Shown in pieces: positions 9,096 through 17,503 of a stretch of DNA of 64,000 bases. The notes under the pieces were generated by a model. The model was not told the origin of the DNA, ran no database searches, and saw only the letters and a program-made list of their open reading frames with translations. Position 1 is the first letter of the stretch. Each line of letters opens with the position of its first letter. The DNA comes from Panacibacter microcysteis (GTDB lineage Bacteria > Bacteroidota > Bacteroidia > Chitinophagales > Chitinophagaceae): the NCBI RefSeq assembly GCF_015831355.1, contig NZ_JADWYR010000001.1, forward strand, positions 1,240,001 to 1,304,000, in the 5' to 3' direction. The translations under genes and the position numbers were made by a program.

Positions 9096-10034
9096 ATGAA
9101 TTTTTTTGAACAGTTCAATTTACCCTTTGCAAAAGCTGTTTGCTATTCCGGTTTCAGGGATGGACAGCAACCCGGTGGCGTTATACCATCTTACGCCGAA
9201 GTAAAAGAAGATCTGCTTTTACTACAGCCGCACTGGACGTATTTACGGCTGTATGATTGTGACGCACATGCACAAACAGTGCTGGAAGTAATTGCAAAGG
9301 AAAAACTCGGTTTCAAGATCATGCTTGGTGCATATATAGAAGCCGAAATGAATAATTTTGGCTGCCCCTGGGGCGGCGGTATTTATGATGAAGCGCAGCT
9401 TACACTAAACCGGCAAAAGAATGATGCAAAAATTCAGCGGCTGATCGATTGGGCAAACGATTTTCCTCATATCATTTTTTCGCTATCTGTAGGTAACGAA
9501 GCGTGTGTTGACTGGACAGATCATTACGTTCCTGTAAGCCGTGTGGTAGATTTTGCCATGCGTGTAAAACAGCATGCCACGCAACCTGTTACTTTTTGTG
9601 AAAACTACGTACCGTGGCTGAATAAATTAGAACCACTTGCCGAAGTAGTTGATTTTATCTCCATACACACCTATCCTGTATGGGAGTATAAACATATACA
9701 TGAAGCCATTGAATACACAAACGATAATTACAATGCCGTAGCAAAACTGTACCCACACAAAGCCATAGCCGTTACAGAGGCCGGCTGGGCCACTAATTCA
9801 AATGGCAGGGGCATTGATCCCGGGCATGTAAACGAACAAAACCAGCAGGCATATTACAAAGACCTGATGGAATGGTCTGCCAAAAAACAAATACCGGTTT
9901 TCTTTTTTGAAGCGTTTGATGAAAAATGGAAAGGCTCGGCACACCCGCTGGAACCCGAAAAACACTGGGGGCTTTTTAGAACGGACCGAACACCGAAACT
10001 GGTGATGCAAGACGCAATTTCTTTTCAACTATAA
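9096..10034 (+). CDS. Second GH17-type beta-glucan hydrolase, no signal peptide
   Basis: A 312-residue TIM-barrel protein. VGNEA (E135) and VTEAGW (E228) match the acid/base and nucleophile motifs of GH17, and the architecture parallels the preceding gene; the two look like diverged paralogues. I chose the ATG at 9096; an in-frame TTG at 9042 would add 18 residues with little family resemblance. There is no signal peptide, so a cytoplasmic location is likely. A repeat pair separates it from the first GH17 gene, so it may be read from its own promoter or as the last gene of the locus. A strong hairpin follows the stop codon. Confidence 0.8.
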   Translation: MNFFEQFNLPFAKAVCYSGFRDGQQPGGVIPSYAEVKEDLLLLQPHWTYLRLYDCDAHAQTVLEVIAKEKLGFKIMLGAYIEAEMNNFGCPWGGGIYDEAQLTLNRQKNDAKIQRLIDWANDFPHIIFSLSVGNEACVDWTDHYVPVSRVVDFAMRVKQHATQPVTFCENYVPWLNKLEPLAEVVDFISIHTYPVWEYKHIHEAIEYTNDNYNAVAKLYPHKAIAVTEAGWATNSNGRGIDPGHVNEQNQQAYYKDLMEWSAKKQIPVFFFEAFDEKWKGSAHPLEPEKHWGLFRTDRTPKLVMQDAISFQL

Positions 10035-10081
10035 GCCCTGCTGCAAGCCCGGGGTTATGGTTGCTTTCGTTTTGGCACAGA

Positions 10082-10112
10082 AAAAGACAGGTATCAGAGC
10101 CTGTCTTTTATA
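10082..10112 (+). terminator. Rho-independent terminator after the glucan locus
   Basis: AAAAGACAGG pairs with CCTGTCTTTT across an 8-nt loop, with a T-rich tail. It ends the + strand transcript of the GH17 gene 48 bp upstream. Confidence 0.8.
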
Positions 10113-10235
10113 TTTTCCCCGGCAAGGGCCAGGTAACGCTGTGTTAGGTTTTACATTTTAATAGTTTGCCTGCATTTGCCATTGCAAATTTAGCTCGGCA
10201 GCCTTGTAACACCTGCTATTGTAAAGTGCAGAAAA

Positions 10236-10270
10236 AAAAGGGTAGCAGTAGCAACCTGCATACCCTTTTT
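10236..10270 (-). terminator. Terminator of tRNA-Arg
   Basis: AAAAGGGTA and TACCCTTTT form a stem, with an inner GCAG/CTGC stem. It lies just downstream of the tRNA gene in the minus direction and gives a U-rich end on that strand. Confidence 0.7.
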
Positions 10271-10272
10271 AG

Positions 10273-10344
10273 TAGCCCCGACAAGAATCGAACTTGTATC
10301 TAAAGTTTAGGAAACTTCTATTCTATCCATTGAACTACAGGGCC
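10273..10344 (-). tRNA. tRNA-Arg (anticodon CCT)
   Basis: Reading the minus strand gives a 72-nt cloverleaf. The acceptor GGCCCTG pairs with CGGGGCT (with G-U pairs), the D-stem is GTTC/GAAT, the anticodon stem is GAAGT/ACTTT with loop TTCCTAA, and the T-arm is ACAAG-TTCGATT-CTTGT with discriminator A. CCA is not encoded. Anticodon CCT reads AGG (arginine). Confidence 0.93.
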
Positions 10345-10421
10345 AGTGGGCAGCAAAAATAATAGTTTCCATGATTTTCAGTGCATTTTTAAAAATGAGA
10401 TTACTAACTTTCCTCTCTTAA

Positions 10422-10883
10422 ATGCTGAATATGAATAAAAGTTTGCTGGTGTTATTGATTGTCGTGTTGAGTTTTAGTACCTCCATATCATTTGCACAGC
10501 CACGTGCAGTCATAAACCATGTGGCAATTTATGTTACCGATATTCAAAAATCAGGCGATTTTTATAAAAACATTATTGGTCTCGACACCATTCCTGAACC
10601 CTTCCACGATGGCGCCCACATATGGTTGCGCATTGGTCCCGGGGCGGCCATGCATATTATCCAGGGAGCCCGGGCGCACAAGGAATATTTCAAAAATGAC
10701 CATACCTGCTTCAGCGTTGCTACTGTAGATGCCTTTATTGAAGTACTTAAAAAAAATGCTATCCCTTTTGAAGATGTAAGCGGCAATAAGAATGTTTACA
10801 GCAAAAGGCCAGACGGGGTAAAACAAATCTGGTTGCAGGATCCTGACGGCTATTGGCTGGAAATCAACGATGCCAAAGATTAA
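10422..10883 (+). CDS. Exported VOC-family (glyoxalase-like) protein
   Basis: A 153-residue protein. Residues 1-26 form a Sec signal peptide ending near SFAQ. The mature part is a single vicinal-oxygen-chelate domain: INHVAIYVTDIQKSGDFYKNIIGL at the start, and 'VKQIWLQDPDGYWLEIND' at the end, the usual metal-ligand region with its terminal Glu. Family members include lactoylglutathione lyases and antibiotic-binding proteins; the substrate cannot be told from sequence. An ATG three codons later (10431) is an alternative start. It is a single gene between the tRNA and a TPR protein gene. Confidence 0.82.
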   Translation: MLNMNKSLLVLLIVVLSFSTSISFAQPRAVINHVAIYVTDIQKSGDFYKNIIGLDTIPEPFHDGAHIWLRIGPGAAMHIIQGARAHKEYFKNDHTCFSVATVDAFIEVLKKNAIPFEDVSGNKNVYSKRPDGVKQIWLQDPDGYWLEINDAKD

Positions 10884-10933
10884 TAACCTCCACCGTTTGC
10901 ACCAATCAGCAATGTGTACATGTTACATTCTCC

Positions 10934-10941
10934 TATCTTTG
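10934..10941 (+). promoter_or_regulatory. Bacteroidota-type -7 box (TATCTTTG)
   Basis: Matches TAnnTTTG and lies 18 bp before the ATG of the TPR-like membrane protein gene at 10960. Confidence 0.6.
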
Positions 10942-10959
10942 CGCTCCTAAAAAGCGTAT

Positions 10960-11610
10960 ATGAAGTTTTATAACCTGCTTATTAAATATAGGTTTCCGCT
11001 TAGCTTACTGGCGCTGGCGCTGGCTATTGTGGTAAATGTTTATACAAGTTTCTGGCCTTCCTTCATCTTATACTTTATTGCCGTTATTGGTTTGCTGAGT
11101 CATTTCTTTATCGGCCCGCTAAGGCTTATACAGGAGCCTATGGAATCCGGCAATGTAGAGGCGGTGGAGAAAATCCTTAACTCTATATGGTATCCCGATT
11201 TGCTTTATAAACCCATCCGTTCTACTTACTATACGGTAAAGGGTAATCTGGCTATGATGCGCCAGGATTTTGATGAAGCTGAAAAGCATTTGAAGAAAAG
11301 TACGCAGCTTGGCGCTCCTATGCCTGAAGCTGAAGGCGCCAATAAATTACAGCTTGGCATGATGGCCCTGCAAAAAGGTGATTTCAGAAATGGTGAATCT
11401 TATATACGTGCTGCAATACGTGCCGGTATTCCTGACAAGGAAAGCGAGGCGGTTGCTTACCTGAGCATGTGCCAGATTTTTATGAACAAAAGAGAATTTC
11501 GTGCAGCGAAAGACTTTTTCAGGAAGGCAAAAGCCTGTAAACCAACCACAAAGCAGGTAGTAGACCAGATAAAAGAAATTGAAAAATACATATCAAGAAT
11601 GCCCGGTTAA
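10960..11610 (+). CDS. Small membrane protein with TPR-like C-terminus
   Basis: A 216-residue protein. Two hydrophobic helices occupy about residues 9-50, followed by a helical region with TPR-like helix pairs ('GNLAMMRQDFDEAEKHLKKSTQLG', 'LQLGMMALQKGDFRNGESYIRAAI', 'LSMCQIFMNKREFRAAKDFFRKA'). It is probably an inner-membrane protein with a cytoplasmic protein-binding domain. I do not recognise the family. It has its own TATCTTTG promoter box and a strong terminator downstream, so it is probably monocistronic. Confidence 0.7.
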   Translation: MKFYNLLIKYRFPLSLLALALAIVVNVYTSFWPSFILYFIAVIGLLSHFFIGPLRLIQEPMESGNVEAVEKILNSIWYPDLLYKPIRSTYYTVKGNLAMMRQDFDEAEKHLKKSTQLGAPMPEAEGANKLQLGMMALQKGDFRNGESYIRAAIRAGIPDKESEAVAYLSMCQIFMNKREFRAAKDFFRKAKACKPTTKQVVDQIKEIEKYISRMPG

Positions 11611-11643
11611 TAGATGGCTTCATCCGCTTTCCGGTTTAACAAT

Positions 11644-11675
11644 AAAAAAGCTGAATGGGTGCATTCAGCTTTTTT
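11644..11675 (+). terminator. Rho-independent terminator of the TPR protein gene
   Basis: Perfect 14-bp stem AAAAAAGCTGAATG/CATTCAGCTTTTTT with a GGTG loop, 34 bp after the stop codon. Confidence 0.92.
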
Positions 11676-12118
11676 GTTTCCATATTGTTCAAAGTAAAAC
11701 TTATTCACCAAATGCCATAATCATAAACCAGCCGATATTAAAAATTTATAATGTGTTTTTTATTTCATGTTGTAAAGCTTCCAAACGCATCTGTTAGATA
11801 ACTTTCACCAAGAGTGGTTTTTTATTAAACAAACTGTTTATGCTTTGGGAAAATCCTTTCAATTGAGCACTGCTGTCTGTGTTGGCGCCGGTTTCCATCG
11901 CGGCTTTTCTTTCAGTCTTACTTAATATTTTTAACCTGTTTTATATCCAAAAGAGACAATTTGTGTCTAATTGGGACATATAAATATTTCAATAATATTT
12001 GGCGCTGTGCATTAAGTTGCTAATTTTATGTCATCAAAATATCCAAAGTCCAATATCCAGATCCAACCTCCAATATCCAATTAGAAAAACCGAAAAACTA
12101 AAAAGTCACTACCTGATC
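11676..12118. other. Noncoding gap with an AT-rich CCAATATCC repeat
   Basis: About 440 bp without a convincing gene. Near 12040-12085 the motif TCCAATATCCA recurs imperfectly (CCAAAGTCCAATATCCAG, CCTCCAATATCCAATTAG). A related inverse motif occurs at 55657-55678. No other signal was seen. Confidence 0.5.
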
Positions 12119-12146
12119 AAAAAAGCTCCCCACCGGGAGCTTTTTT
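12119..12146 (-). terminator. Bidirectional terminator next to metF
   Basis: Perfect 12-bp stem AAAAAAGCTCCC/GGGAGCTTTTTT with a CACC loop, 7 bp beyond the metF stop codon. Symmetrical A/T runs let it act on either strand. Confidence 0.88.
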
Positions 12147-12153
12147 CTTTGCA

Positions 12154-13107
12154 TTATATTATTTCCTTTACTACATCCCTTATCAGCCGGGGCTTACCCA
12201 GCGTATAGTAATGTAATACAGGTACGCCAAACTTCTTTAGTTCCCTGCTTTGGTTAATGAGCCATTCGGTTCCTACCTGTTCGCATTCTGCATCGGTTTT
12301 ACATTTCATGATTTCTGTAGAAAGATCGGTTGGTATATCTACATGAAAAATCCTGGGTAAAACAGAAAGCTGTTTTTTCGTGGTAATTGGTTTTAAACCC
12401 GGTATTACCGGCACATTTATACCACTTGTTTTACACGCCTCTGCAAACGCAAAAAACTTCTGGTTGTCAAAAAACATTTGCGTCATTATATATTCGGCAC
12501 CTGCATCCACTTTTTCTTTCAACCTGCGCATATCAATTTCCAGGTTAGGTGCTTCAAAATGTTTTTCGGGATAGCCCGCTACACCAATGCAAAATTTTGT
12601 CTTACCACCATCACGTATATCATCGTCTATGTAAATGCCATTGTTAAGATTGCTTACCTGTTTTAAAAGATCGATGGCATATTTATGACCATCGGGTTCA
12701 GGTTCAAAAGATGCTTCATTTTTGGCTGCATCGCCGCGTAGTGCAAGCACATTGTCTATACCCAGAAAATTAAGGTCTATGAGCGCATCTTCGGTTTCCC
12801 GCTTGGTAAAACCGCCACATATTATATGGGGTACGGCATCTACCTGGTAATGGTTCATAATTGCGGCGCAAATACCAACGGTGCCGGGTCTTTTGCGTAC
12901 TTCTACTTTTTCAAAAGAACCGTCTGCGCGTTTCTTAAAAGCAGTTTCACTGCGGTGGTAAGTAACATTTATCCACGATGGTTTAAATTCCATGAGCGGA
13001 TCGAGGTGGTCGTAAATCGATTGTATGCTCTTGCCCTTTAGCGGTGGAAGTATTTCGAAAGAAAGCAAAGTATCTTTCGCCTGCAGAATGTGATCGGTTA
13101 CTTTCAT
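12154..13107 (-). CDS. metF: Methylenetetrahydrofolate reductase
   Basis: A 317-residue FAD enzyme that reduces 5,10-methylene-THF to 5-methyl-THF, the methyl donor for methionine synthase. Visible signatures: LLSFEILPPLKGKS near the N-terminus (the Glu of the catalytic FE motif), HIICGGFTKRETEDAL, LNFLGIDNVLALRGD (FAD-binding region), EYIMTQMFFDNQKF and PVIPGLKPI. The ATG at 13107 gives the normal start; the open frame extends 86 codons further only because it runs through two intergenic repeats. It is unlinked to the two metH genes at 57-62 kb. Confidence 0.93.
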   Translation of the reverse strand: MKVTDHILQAKDTLLSFEILPPLKGKSIQSIYDHLDPLMEFKPSWINVTYHRSETAFKKRADGSFEKVEVRKRPGTVGICAAIMNHYQVDAVPHIICGGFTKRETEDALIDLNFLGIDNVLALRGDAAKNEASFEPEPDGHKYAIDLLKQVSNLNNGIYIDDDIRDGGKTKFCIGVAGYPEKHFEAPNLEIDMRRLKEKVDAGAEYIMTQMFFDNQKFFAFAEACKTSGINVPVIPGLKPITTKKQLSVLPRIFHVDIPTDLSTEIMKCKTDAECEQVGTEWLINQSRELKKFGVPVLHYYTLGKPRLIRDVVKEII

Positions 13108-13146
13108 GTGTATAATGCGCTTTAAACCCTTACCTTTTTTATTGAT

Positions 13147-13198
13147 GAGCCCGGCATTGGAACAGGCATTTAACTGTTGTTGCGTCGCACTCTTGTAC
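13147..13198 (-). repeat. 52-bp intergenic repeat, copy 4 (B type)
   Basis: Core at 13179-13198, AGTGCGACGC variant. It is in the divergent gap between metF and lptB and is head-to-head with copy 5, 89 bp away. The spacer contains two small hairpins (CAGCAA/TTGCTG and TTCCGG/CCGGAA). Confidence 0.85.
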
Positions 13199-13287
13199 TG
13201 TTGAATATAACTCAGCAAGGCGTTGCTGAAAACAACTTTCCCGGTAACCATTCCGGGCGACCGGAACAGCTGACCAACGAACCGAAC

Positions 13288-13338
13288 GCACAAGTGAGTG
13301 ACACAACAGGCGATGCCACCAGTGCAAAAGCCCGTTAC
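13288..13338 (+). repeat. 52-bp intergenic repeat, copy 5 (A type)
   Basis: Core at 13288-13307 with GCAC instead of GTAC at the head; the tail ends CCCGTTACC. It is the partner of copy 4. Confidence 0.85.
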
Positions 13339-13419
13339 CCAAAAAAATCGCCGTGCAAAGTAATGCAAAAAACAAGTGTTAAGATGCAGATTAGTAAAGC
13401 GCTGTTCTCTTAGTTACCA

Positions 13420-13427
13420 TATTTTTG
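13420..13427 (+). promoter_or_regulatory. Bacteroidota-type -7 box (TATTTTTG) for lptB
   Basis: Matches TAnnTTTG, 16 bp before the GTG start of lptB. Confidence 0.5.
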
Positions 13428-13443
13428 CCCAAATAGTACAAAC

Positions 13444-14259
13444 GTGAGCCTTGTTATTACTACCAAAGACCTGATTAAAAGTTACCGCAGCCGCACGGTT
13501 GTAGACCATGTTTCAATAGAAGTAAAACAAGGTGAGATCGTTGGTTTGCTTGGCCCAAACGGTGCAGGCAAAACCACAACGTTTTACATGGTGGTGGGGC
13601 TTATAAAACCAGACGAAGGCTCGGTGTATCTTAACCAGGAAGAAATAACCAGTCTGCCCATGTACAAAAGAGCGCAAATGGGTATTGGCTACCTGCCGCA
13701 GGAAGCCAGCGTTTTTCGCAAGCTGAGTGTAGAAGACAATATTATGGCCGTGCTGGAAATGACAAAGCTGAGCAGGCAGGAACGAAACAGTAAGCTGGAG
13801 GCTTTGCTGGATGAATTTAACCTGCACCATGTACGCAAAAACAATGGCGATAGCCTGAGCGGTGGTGAAAGAAGGAGAACAGAAATAGCCAGGGCGCTGG
13901 CAGTTGATCCAAAATTTATTTTGCTCGATGAGCCTTTTGCCGGTGTGGACCCCATTGCGGTAGAAGACATTCAAAGCGTAGTGGCCAAACTAAAATACAG
14001 GAACATTGGCATTCTTATTACGGACCATAATGTAAATGAAACGCTCTCAATCTGCGATCGTGCTTACCTGCTGATAGACGGAAAAATATTTAAGCATGGT
14101 ACCGCCGAGCAACTGGCAGACGACGCACAGGTGCGCCGTCTTTACCTGGGCACCAACTTTGAGCTGAAACGTAAAGACTGGATTATTGACATGGCCAGGA
14201 AAGGTAAAGAGGGCATTACTTCTACAGATGTTATTGAAAACATGCCTGGAAAGGAGTAA
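13444..14259 (+). CDS. lptB: LPS export ABC transporter ATP-binding protein LptB
   Basis: A 271-residue cytoplasmic ATPase. Walker A is GPNGAGKTT, the Q-loop is near YLPQEASVF, the ABC signature is LSGGERRR, Walker B is [13 protein letters not shown] and the H-loop is [16 protein letters not shown] and [13 protein letters not shown] are typical of LptB, which powers lipopolysaccharide extraction from the inner membrane by LptFG. The start is GTG. The ~30 residues after the normal LptB end ([13 protein letters not shown]...) are an extra C-terminal tail. The other lpt genes are not in the window. Confidence 0.92.
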   Translation: MSLVITTKDLIKSYRSRTVVDHVSIEVKQGEIVGLLGPNGAGKTTTFYMVVGLIKPDEGSVYLNQEEITSLPMYKRAQMGIGYLPQEASVFRKLSVEDNIMAVLEMTKLSRQERNSKLEALLDEFNLHHVRKNNGDSLSGGERRRTEIARALAVDPKFILLDEPFAGVDPIAVEDIQSVVAKLKYRNIGILITDHNVNETLSICDRAYLLIDGKIFKHGTAEQLADDAQVRRLYLGTNFELKRKDWIIDMARKGKEGITSTDVIENMPGKE

Positions 14260-14346
14260 ATAACAGGCACACAGCTCAGTAATTTCAAAACACGTCGCAA
14301 ATAGTTCGTTATTTAACCAATATTCTTTACTTTGCCTTAGTCGGCA

Positions 14347-15858
14347 ATGAAAATCTTATCTCCCGCAATATCACGATTGGCTCGCCTCCGTTACTGGAAG
14401 ATCGATCAGTGGATCACTGATCCTATTGCAGCACAGCGCGAAGTACTACAGGATCTTATTACACATGCACAGCACACAGAAATAGGCCGCAGGTACGGCT
14501 TTCATGAAATTTTTCGTGTATGCGATTTTAAAAAGCGCGTACCCATTCATGAATACGATGACCTTAAGCCCTATATAGAAAGGCTGATGAATGGCGAACA
14601 AAACCTGTTATGGGATACACCTGTTTACTGGTTTGCCAAAAGCAGCGGCACAACCAGTGAGAAAAGTAAGTTTATTCCCGTTACAGAAGAAAGCCTGGAA
14701 AACACGCATTACCAGGGTGCCAAAGATGTGCTTACGTTATACTATCAAAGCCACCCGGAGAGTGATTTGCTTACGGGCAAAGGTCTTGTTATTGGCGGCA
14801 GCCACCAGATCAATGCCATTAATGAAGACTCGCACTATGGAGACCTTAGCGCAGTTTTATTGCAGAACACACCGTTCTGGAGCACATGGATACGCACACC
14901 GGAGCTGTCGATTGCCTTAATGGATGAGTGGGAGTCAAAAATCGAAAGCCTTGCAGAATCTACCATAAACGAAAACGTTACTTCTATCTCCGGCGTACCC
15001 ACATGGACGCTGGTACTTATCAAGCGCCTGCTGCAAATGAAAGGCGTAAGCACATTAAAAGAAGTGTGGCCAAATTTTGAGCTATACATTCACGGAGGTG
15101 TTTCTTTTACGCCATACCGCGAACAATTTCAAAAGCTGATGGGTGCAGACATTAACTATCTTGAAATGTACAACGCCAGCGAAGGTTTTTTTGCTGCACA
15201 GGACAACCCGCATGAAGATGGCATGCTGTTATATCTTAACCACGGAATTTTTTACGAGTTTATGCCGGTGGAAGAATATGGCAGCCAAAACCCACAAACA
15301 GTCGGTTTAAAAGATGTCACCATCGGCAAAAACTATGCACCCGTAATAAGCACCAATGGTGGCCTGTGGCGTTACCTCCTGGGCGATACCATACAATTTA
15401 CCTCCCTGATTCCCTACCGCATTAAAGTAAGCGGAAGGCTTAAACACTATATCAATGCTTTTGGCGAAGAAGTCATTGTAGACAATACAGACAAAGCTAT
15501 TGCAGTGGCCACCCAAAAAACAAACAGCATTGTTTCAGACTACACCGCGGCGCCTGTTTATTTTAGTGACAACAGCAATGGCGCACACGAATGGCTGATC
15601 GAGTTTGAACAAAACCCTGAAAATCTTGCCCACTTTACATACGAGCTTGACTGTGCCTTAAAATCGCTCAACAGCGATTATGAGGCAAAACGCCATAAAG
15701 ACATTGCTTTACGTATGCCCCTTGTGCATGCGCTTAAACAGGGCACTTTCAACGAATGGCTGCGTTGTAAGGGCAAACTCGGTGGCCAGCATAAAGTTCC
15801 GCGCCTTTCCAACGACCGTAAATTTATTGACGAGATTATAGCCATCCACAACAAGTAA
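14347..15858 (+). CDS. GH3 auxin-responsive-promoter family acyl-adenylating protein
   Basis: A 503-residue protein of the GH3 family, a branch of the ANL adenylating enzymes best known from plant hormone-amino acid synthetases. Visible motifs: 'YWFAKSSGTTSEKSKFIPVT' (ATP-binding P-loop-like SSGTTS), YLEMYNASEGFFAAQ (A5-like region) and LWRYLLGDTIQFT with KVSGRLKHYINAFGEE (hinge). Bacteroidota carry many GH3 proteins whose substrates are unknown. It starts 87 bp after lptB on the same strand and may be co-transcribed. A repeat copy follows the stop codon. Confidence 0.88.
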   Translation: MKILSPAISRLARLRYWKIDQWITDPIAAQREVLQDLITHAQHTEIGRRYGFHEIFRVCDFKKRVPIHEYDDLKPYIERLMNGEQNLLWDTPVYWFAKSSGTTSEKSKFIPVTEESLENTHYQGAKDVLTLYYQSHPESDLLTGKGLVIGGSHQINAINEDSHYGDLSAVLLQNTPFWSTWIRTPELSIALMDEWESKIESLAESTINENVTSISGVPTWTLVLIKRLLQMKGVSTLKEVWPNFELYIHGGVSFTPYREQFQKLMGADINYLEMYNASEGFFAAQDNPHEDGMLLYLNHGIFYEFMPVEEYGSQNPQTVGLKDVTIGKNYAPVISTNGGLWRYLLGDTIQFTSLIPYRIKVSGRLKHYINAFGEEVIVDNTDKAIAVATQKTNSIVSDYTAAPVYFSDNSNGAHEWLIEFEQNPENLAHFTYELDCALKSLNSDYEAKRHKDIALRMPLVHALKQGTFNEWLRCKGKLGGQHKVPRLSNDRKFIDEIIAIHNK

Positions 15859-15865
15859 GATTATT

Positions 15866-15917
15866 TGCCGGGCTTTTTGTGGTACTATTAAGCTGCGGTT
15901 GTGTCACTCACTTGTAC
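15866..15917 (-). repeat. 52-bp intergenic repeat, copy 6 (A type)
   Basis: Core at 15898-15917 (reverse). It fills most of the 89-bp convergent gap between the GH3 gene and the DUF1203 gene. Tail CCCGGC is next to the GH3 stop codon. Confidence 0.87.
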
Positions 15918-15947
15918 GTTCTGTTCATTGCGCAGCTATGGCCCCGG

Positions 15948-16430
15948 TTACTGTCTTCTTTCAATTTTGCAGATAAAGCAGCATGCCTGCGCATTGCGTG
16001 CATGAAGAAAGGCAACATCCGGCCGGCTATCGAATACGTTATTGATCAGTACTTCCACATCATCATCGCCAACAAGTTTGGTTAATACCATCATCTGTGC
16101 ATCATCGTAGCCAACCAGTGTAAGCGGGAAACTCTTTTTGTTTGCTTTTATCTCAGCCGGAAAACGGTAGATATCGTTGTATGCCTCTACCTCTTTTGCA
16201 TGAATAAAAACCGGCCCCGGCTGGTTATAAACATTGTCAGCCTCAAACGGGCTATGGGTAAAAAGCAGGCGATTGTCTACATTTCTTTCAAACGGCTTAA
16301 GCGATACCCTGCATGGGCCTAAACCTGTTGCCACCTTTTCTATAACGTTGTGGCCATATTGGTCTTTGCGGCTGTTGCGTATTTGCTGTGCATATGCGGC
16401 TGACAGCGGAATGATTTTAAAATTGTTCAT
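15948..16430 (-). CDS. DUF1203 family protein
   Basis: A 160-residue soluble protein. RNSRKDQYGHNVIEKVA, 'GLGPCRVSLKPF', FTHSPFEADNVYNQPGPVFIH and the C-terminal FLHARNAQACCF match the DUF1203 family, whose function is not established. It has no signal peptide or membrane segment. It is flanked by repeat copies 6 and 7 facing away from each other and is probably monocistronic. Confidence 0.8.
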   Translation of the reverse strand: MNNFKIIPLSAAYAQQIRNSRKDQYGHNVIEKVATGLGPCRVSLKPFERNVDNRLLFTHSPFEADNVYNQPGPVFIHAKEVEAYNDIYRFPAEIKANKKSFPLTLVGYDDAQMMVLTKLVGDDDVEVLINNVFDSRPDVAFLHARNAQACCFICKIERRQ

Positions 16431-16569
16431 ATGTATTTATTTTCAGCAGCCAAAACTGGCACTAAACGCGGTGTATGCCAACCCGCTTCTTGCTGAAAAG
16501 TCTTTGTAATAAAAGTTTTAACCGCAGCCTGTTGTTTGCTCAGCTTCGTTGCTGAATAAAGAACCAAAC

Positions 16570-16621
16570 GTACAAGTGAGTGACACAACAGGTGCTGCCT
16601 GTAGTACTACAGCCGGTAGCC
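16570..16621 (+). repeat. 52-bp intergenic repeat, copy 7 (A type)
   Basis: Core at 16570-16589. The tail contains the perfect palindrome CTGTAGTACTACAG. It is preceded by the left flank GCTGAATAAAGAACCAAAC that several copies share. Confidence 0.9.
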
Positions 16622-16623
16622 AA

Positions 16624-16651
16624 CAAAAAAGCCAAACAGTTATGTTTGGCT
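16624..16651 (-). terminator. Terminator of the YccA-like gene
   Basis: Stem AGCCAAACA/TGTTTGGCT with a GTTA loop; on the minus strand it is followed by a run of six T. It lies 26 bp beyond the stop codon. Confidence 0.85.
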
Positions 16652-16676
16652 CTAAAAGATTTACTTGCAAGTATGT

Positions 16677-17456
16677 TTAATCTCTTCTTCCTGCAAAGCG
16701 CATGAGCAATTTGAGTATTTCAAGGTATAACCACACCATGGTTACCAGCAACCCAAAGGCGCCATACCATTCCATAAATTTTGGTGCGCCGGTTTCTGCA
16801 CCTTTTTCGATCATATCAAAATCCAGGATAAGATTGAGGGCCGCTATGGCAATTACAAACAAAGAAATGCCAATGCCCAATGCACTTGAATCGTACATAA
16901 AAGGCATGTTAACGCCCACCCACCTGAGCACCATGGAAATGAGGTAAAATACCGCTATACCCATGGTTGCTGAAATGATAACAGACTTAAATTTCTCGGT
17001 TGCTTTTATAATTCGGAAGTTGTATAGGAGGAACATTGCGATGGCCACACCAAATGTTAACCCTACCGCCTGCATTACCAGGCCGGGATATCTTTCCTGG
17101 AAGGCATCGTTCACAATAGCCGACAGACCACCAATGAAGAGGCCTTCGAGCAACGCGTATGCCGGTGCCACATATGGCGACCAGTTTGGCTTGATCATGA
17201 TAGCAATAACGCATGCAAGGCCACCAAACATACCAATTAAAAGAAAAGGCATTACAGATTGCGAAGCTGTTTCAATCAACACCTGGTCGTAATACCTGTT
17301 CCAGGTAAAAGCAGCGCCGCCTAGCACCATGAGTAATAAGAATCCGAATTTATTAATGGAGCCGCGTACTGTCATGGTTTCTGTAGAAAGCTCCGCAGAT
17401 GATTTTCTGAAAATTTTCTCAGACAGCGTGGGGTTGCCCGATTCGAAAAGAGCCAT
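16677..17456 (-). CDS. Bax inhibitor-1/YccA family membrane protein
   Basis: A 259-residue inner-membrane protein with about seven hydrophobic helices. MRGSINKFG, 'YALLEGLFIGGLSAI', 'FGVAIAMFLLYNFRIIKATEKFKSV' and 'LNLILDFDMIEKGAETGAPKFMEWYGAFGLLVTMVWLYLEILKLL' match the BAX inhibitor-1-like (YccA/YbhL) group; the conserved acidic residues of the C-terminal region are present. Members are implicated in calcium leak and membrane protease control; the role here is unknown. The ATG at 17456 is preferred over one 12 codons upstream because the conserved N-terminus begins there and a promoter box lies inside the extension. Confidence 0.87.
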   Translation of the reverse strand: MALFESGNPTLSEKIFRKSSAELSTETMTVRGSINKFGFLLLMVLGGAAFTWNRYYDQVLIETASQSVMPFLLIGMFGGLACVIAIMIKPNWSPYVAPAYALLEGLFIGGLSAIVNDAFQERYPGLVMQAVGLTFGVAIAMFLLYNFRIIKATEKFKSVIISATMGIAVFYLISMVLRWVGVNMPFMYDSSALGIGISLFVIAIAALNLILDFDMIEKGAETGAPKFMEWYGAFGLLVTMVWLYLEILKLLMRFAGRRD

Positions 17457-17479
17457 AATGTGTAATTTTTTTGAAGATA

Positions 17480-17487
17480 CAAATTTA
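17480..17487 (-). promoter_or_regulatory. Bacteroidota-type -7 box (TAAATTTG)
   Basis: Reads TAAATTTG on the minus strand, 23 bp before the chosen YccA start. It supports that start over the longer open frame. Confidence 0.5.
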
Positions 17488-17503
17488 TGCAAAACTAAAT
17501 GTG

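Noticed and set aside
13108-13368. 86-codon N-terminal extension of metF
   Set aside because: It runs through two intergenic repeats and has no family similarity; the conserved MetF start is at 13107.
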